Below, in pieces: positions 14,953 through 16,679 of a stretch of DNA of 16,679 nt (the first letter of the stretch is position 1; the number at the start of each line of letters is the position of its first letter). The translations under genes were made by a program, and so were the position numbers. The stretch is from positions 1 through 16,679 of the forward strand of contig CAYPCH010000088.1 of the NCBI GenBank assembly GCA_964409165.1, read 5' to 3'. The stretch comes from CAYPCH01 sp964409165 (GTDB taxonomy: Bacteria; Bacillota; Clostridia; Acetivibrionales; Acetivibrionaceae). The notes under the pieces are model-generated. The model ran no database searches and was not told where the DNA came from. It saw only the letters and a program-made list of their open reading frames with translations.

Positions 14953-16095
14953 ATGAAAAATACTACATTTCAGAAACTATTGGTTTTCATTTTTATTATT
15001 TTAATTTCTATACTACTTATATTGTTTAAAGATAAAGTAAGCATAAAATCATTTTATGTACCTCAAAAATTGGTAACGGATAATAAAGTTACTTTAATTC
15101 CTAGGAGTGTTAGGTCTGGAATTCTTCTAGCATTAGACAATAATAATAAAATGTACAAATGGAATATAAGCAATATAAATAGCGATATTGTAACTCCTTT
15201 TAAGGTTGAAAGTGCAGAAAATATAGTTAAAATTGTTTGTGGGGAAACATACTTTCTTATTCTAAAAGCAGATGGTACTGTTTGGTCTTGTGGAGAAAAT
15301 AATTATGGTCAACTAGGTAACGGTTCTAATGTTGATAGTGAAGAATTAATATTAGTTAAAAACTTAAGAGATATTATTTCTATTTCTGTAGGGGGATCAC
15401 ATAGTATGGCTGTAGATAAAAGTGGTTATGTATGGAGTTGGGGAAATAATGAATATGGACAACTAGGTGATGGAACCAACATTAATAGAACAATACCTGT
15501 AAGAGTGAGCACTATAAGTAACATTAAAGAGATTTCTTTAGGGGAAAAGCACTCTATGGCATTAGAGAATAATGGTACTGTTTGGGTTTGGGGGAATAAC
15601 CGATATGGTCAGCTAGGTATTGATGGAGTTGAAAGCACAAATATACCCTACAGAATAGAAATTCTAAAGGGTATTATTGATATTGCAGCAGGAACAACTC
15701 ATTCTGTAGCATTAAAACAAAATAGGACAATTTGGTCCTGGGGAAATAATCCATATGGACAGCTAGGTTATGGAAATATTAATGAGACCTATGAGCCTAA
15801 CGAGGTCAATGGTATAGATGGAATTACGGAAATATATTGTGGGCATAATCATACCCTAGTGTTGAGGCAAAATGGTGAGATTTGGGGGTGGGGACGTAAT
15901 TATGGTCAGTTAGGATTAAGTGATTATCCTAGAAATATTACTAGGCCAATAAGAATAGAAGGAATCAAAGATGTAGTTAGAATTGCAGGAGGAGATTTTA
16001 AAACGTTTGTCTTGAAAAAGGATGGGACATTATGGAATATAAGCAGGAGTTCAAAAGTAACTAATAAAATTGAATTCAAAAATAGTAACCCGTAG
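14953..16095 (+). CDS. Membrane-anchored RCC1-repeat beta-propeller protein
   Basis: A 380-residue protein starting at ATG 14953, whose ribosome site GGTGGTGA (14938-14945) overlaps the stop codon of the RHS gene, so translation is probably coupled. The in-frame ATG at 14908 inside the RHS gene lacks a good site. Residues about 9-25 form one hydrophobic helix without a clear cleavage site, so it is probably an uncleaved anchor with the rest outside. From about residue 40 there are six to seven RCC1 repeats, well conserved, with signatures such as YVWSWGNNEYGQLGDG, TVWVWGNNRYGQLG and IWSWGNNPYGQLGYG: a complete propeller. The gene is AT-rich (10 of 60 G+C at 15001-15060). Lying directly behind the tip, it occupies the usual place of an immunity or partner gene. 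No known immunity family is evident, so that role is an inference. It is a distant paralogue of the RCC1 protein upstream of the RHS gene. Confidence 0.9.
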   Translation: MKNTTFQKLLVFIFIILISILLILFKDKVSIKSFYVPQKLVTDNKVTLIPRSVRSGILLALDNNNKMYKWNISNINSDIVTPFKVESAENIVKIVCGETYFLILKADGTVWSCGENNYGQLGNGSNVDSEELILVKNLRDIISISVGGSHSMAVDKSGYVWSWGNNEYGQLGDGTNINRTIPVRVSTISNIKEISLGEKHSMALENNGTVWVWGNNRYGQLGIDGVESTNIPYRIEILKGIIDIAAGTTHSVALKQNRTIWSWGNNPYGQLGYGNINETYEPNEVNGIDGITEIYCGHNHTLVLRQNGEIWGWGRNYGQLGLSDYPRNITRPIRIEGIKDVVRIAGGDFKTFVLKKDGTLWNISRSSKVTNKIEFKNSNP

Positions 16096-16177
16096 CCCAC
16101 CCTTAATGCTGTTAGATATTTCTATTTATCCTGGAATAGGCATTATAAAGCCGGAAAAGACATTAAAAGAAAAAGGA

Positions 16178-16204
16178 AGGGGCTATAATGCCCCTGTTTT
16201 TCGT
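16178..16204 (+). terminator. Intrinsic terminator closing the RCC1-RHS-RCC1 operon, probably bidirectional
   Basis: AGGGGC (16178-16183) pairs with GCCCCT (16190-16195) around a TATAAT loop and is followed by GTTTTTCGTTT. On the other strand the same hairpin is followed by TTCCTTTTTCTTTT, so it can also end the - strand reading frame that converges on it. Confidence 0.85.
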
Positions 16205-16233
16205 TTAACGTAATTGTAGGAAGTAAAAACAAG

Positions 16234-16443
16234 CTACTTGAATACAATTTGTTTAAGCCGCTTGAAAATACCGCCTTTATTTCTCTCACGCCACATTCCT
16301 ATTGATCGGTCGACATTTTCAAAGTGCTTATCCAGCTTTCCTTCAAGCTTTCTTATATTGTTGTCAAGGCATGCGCCAAGTTCAAGCTTGGTTTTGCTGA
16401 TTTCGTTACTCAGATGCTCTCTTGTAAAGTCGGGGACGGTTCT
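16234..16443 (-). pseudogene. 5'-truncated reading frame of unknown family (69 codons)
   Basis: The - strand is open from 16443 to the TAG at 16234-16236, with gene-like residues: TREHLSNEISKTKLELG, then CLDNNIRKLEGKLDKHFENV and ending WRERNKGGIFKRLKQIVFK. It is hydrophilic and probably helical/coiled-coil, with a basic amphipathic end. No ATG, GTG or TTG start occurs before a Met near residue 50, and a TAA (16444-16446) closes the frame upstream, right at the GGGGACGGTTC repeat. It therefore looks like the 3' end of a gene cut off by recombination or insertion. I do not recognise the family. The + strand frames over the same bases look like shadows of it. Confidence 0.6.
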
Positions 16444-16447
16444 TTAC
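16424..16447. repeat. GTAAAG...GGGGACGGTT...CTTTAC palindromic element
   Basis: GTAAAG (16424-16429) and CTTTAC (16442-16447) are inverted around TCGGGGACGGTT. Sequences of the type GGGGACGGTTCTTT are, as I recall, dispersed short repeats in clostridial genomes linked to REP/IS200-type elements. It sits exactly where the - strand frame is truncated. No transposase is present. Confidence 0.5.
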
Positions 16448-16570
16448 TTTGCATATGTAGTGGATTTACCACCCCAAAAATAGAAATGATTGCTTTGGTA
16501 ATGGCTCTAGTGTCTAAATTGTCTCAATTTTTGAGAATAATAATTTGTATACTTAATAAGAGTCAAATAA
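16448..16570. other. Short gene-free stretch
   Basis: I see no convincing gene, hairpin or repeat here. A short - strand frame (about 16400-16520) reads DTRAITKAIISIFGVVNPL but has no start and is interrupted, so it may be a further scrap of a lost gene. Confidence 0.4.
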
Positions 16571-16679
16571 AATGGAAAAGAAATATACTACAACTATGAT
16601 GCAAACGGACTGAGGCGCAGTAAAATTGTTGATGGTGTGACAGCCACAAGCATACGGGACGTAACGGAACAGTATAATA
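16571..16679 (+). pseudogene. RHS/YD-repeat fragment, 5'-truncated, continuing past the window
   Basis: After a TAA at 16568-16570 the frame reads GKEIYYNYDANGLRRSKIV then DGVTATSIRDVTEQYN and stays open to the window end. This is a YD repeat from near the end of an RHS shell, equivalent to YSYNGDGIRTSKVIDGTATN around residues 2014-2033 of the large RHS protein, but with a different sequence. No start codon or ribosome site is visible, so it looks like an orphan or displaced RHS 3' end, possibly carrying its own core and tip beyond the window. Confidence 0.75.

Noticed and set aside
16096..16177. A further coding stretch between the second RCC1 gene and the terminator (reads IYPGIGIIKPEKTLKEK)
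   Set aside because: It has no start or ribosome site, is very short and has no recognisable domain; it is best taken as the 3' untranslated end.
16238..16599. Two + strand open frames over the last 450 bases
   Set aside because: Their residues have no domain character, and the opposite strand over 16234-16443 reads as a better coding sequence; the rest crosses into the RHS fragment in the wrong frame.

Overview
The window reads as chromosome of a low-GC, AT-rich Gram-positive anaerobe of the clostridial type (a Ruminiclostridium-like relative is a guess). The reasons are purine-rich Shine-Dalgarno sites in front of almost every gene, AT-rich codon use, Sec signal peptides and a lipoprotein on single-membrane-type surface proteins, and a chemotaxis-style regulatory cluster. 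Almost everything lies on the + strand. No tRNA, rRNA, CRISPR array or intact transposase is visible.

Region 1 (1-4173) is a signalling operon. It holds the catalytic half of a CheB methylesterase whose reading frame is broken at the window edge, a 1038-residue hybrid histidine kinase (degenerate receiver, three PAS domains, HisKA, HATPase, intact receiver, HPt-like tail lacking the His), and a single-domain CheY-like response regulator. Gaps are 35 and 28 bases. Region 2 (4174-6040) holds a 64-residue two-helix membrane protein resembling Imm17-type immunity proteins, a strong long-stem terminator, a coiled-coil lipoprotein of unknown function, and a HAD-family phosphatase gene split by an exact 17-base tandem duplication.

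Region 3 (6041-6450) has no gene. It is AT-rich with several inverted repeats and ends in a good sigma-A promoter. Region 4 (6451-16204) is the centre of interest: a secreted RCC1-propeller protein, a 2391-residue secreted RHS/YD-repeat protein, and a membrane-anchored RCC1-propeller protein, tightly spaced and closed by a clear terminator. The RHS protein carries two domains spliced into its repeat shell, a jelly-roll-like module and an Asp-box (sialidase-like) propeller. After the RHS core it has a 215-residue tip with a His-Gly ... Ala-Cys pattern that suggests a caspase-like (clan CD) cysteine peptidase. The tip and the second RCC1 gene are more AT-rich than the RHS body, as expected of a replaceable tip-plus-partner cassette. 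The second RCC1 protein is therefore a candidate partner or immunity protein, which is an inference.

Region 5 (16205-16679) looks like recombination debris: a 5'-truncated reading frame on the - strand converging on the terminator, a short GGGGACGGTTCTTT-type repeat, about 120 bases with nothing recognisable, and the start of another, 5'-truncated RHS fragment running off the window. This fits an RHS locus followed by an orphan RHS tip, the usual trace of tip exchange.
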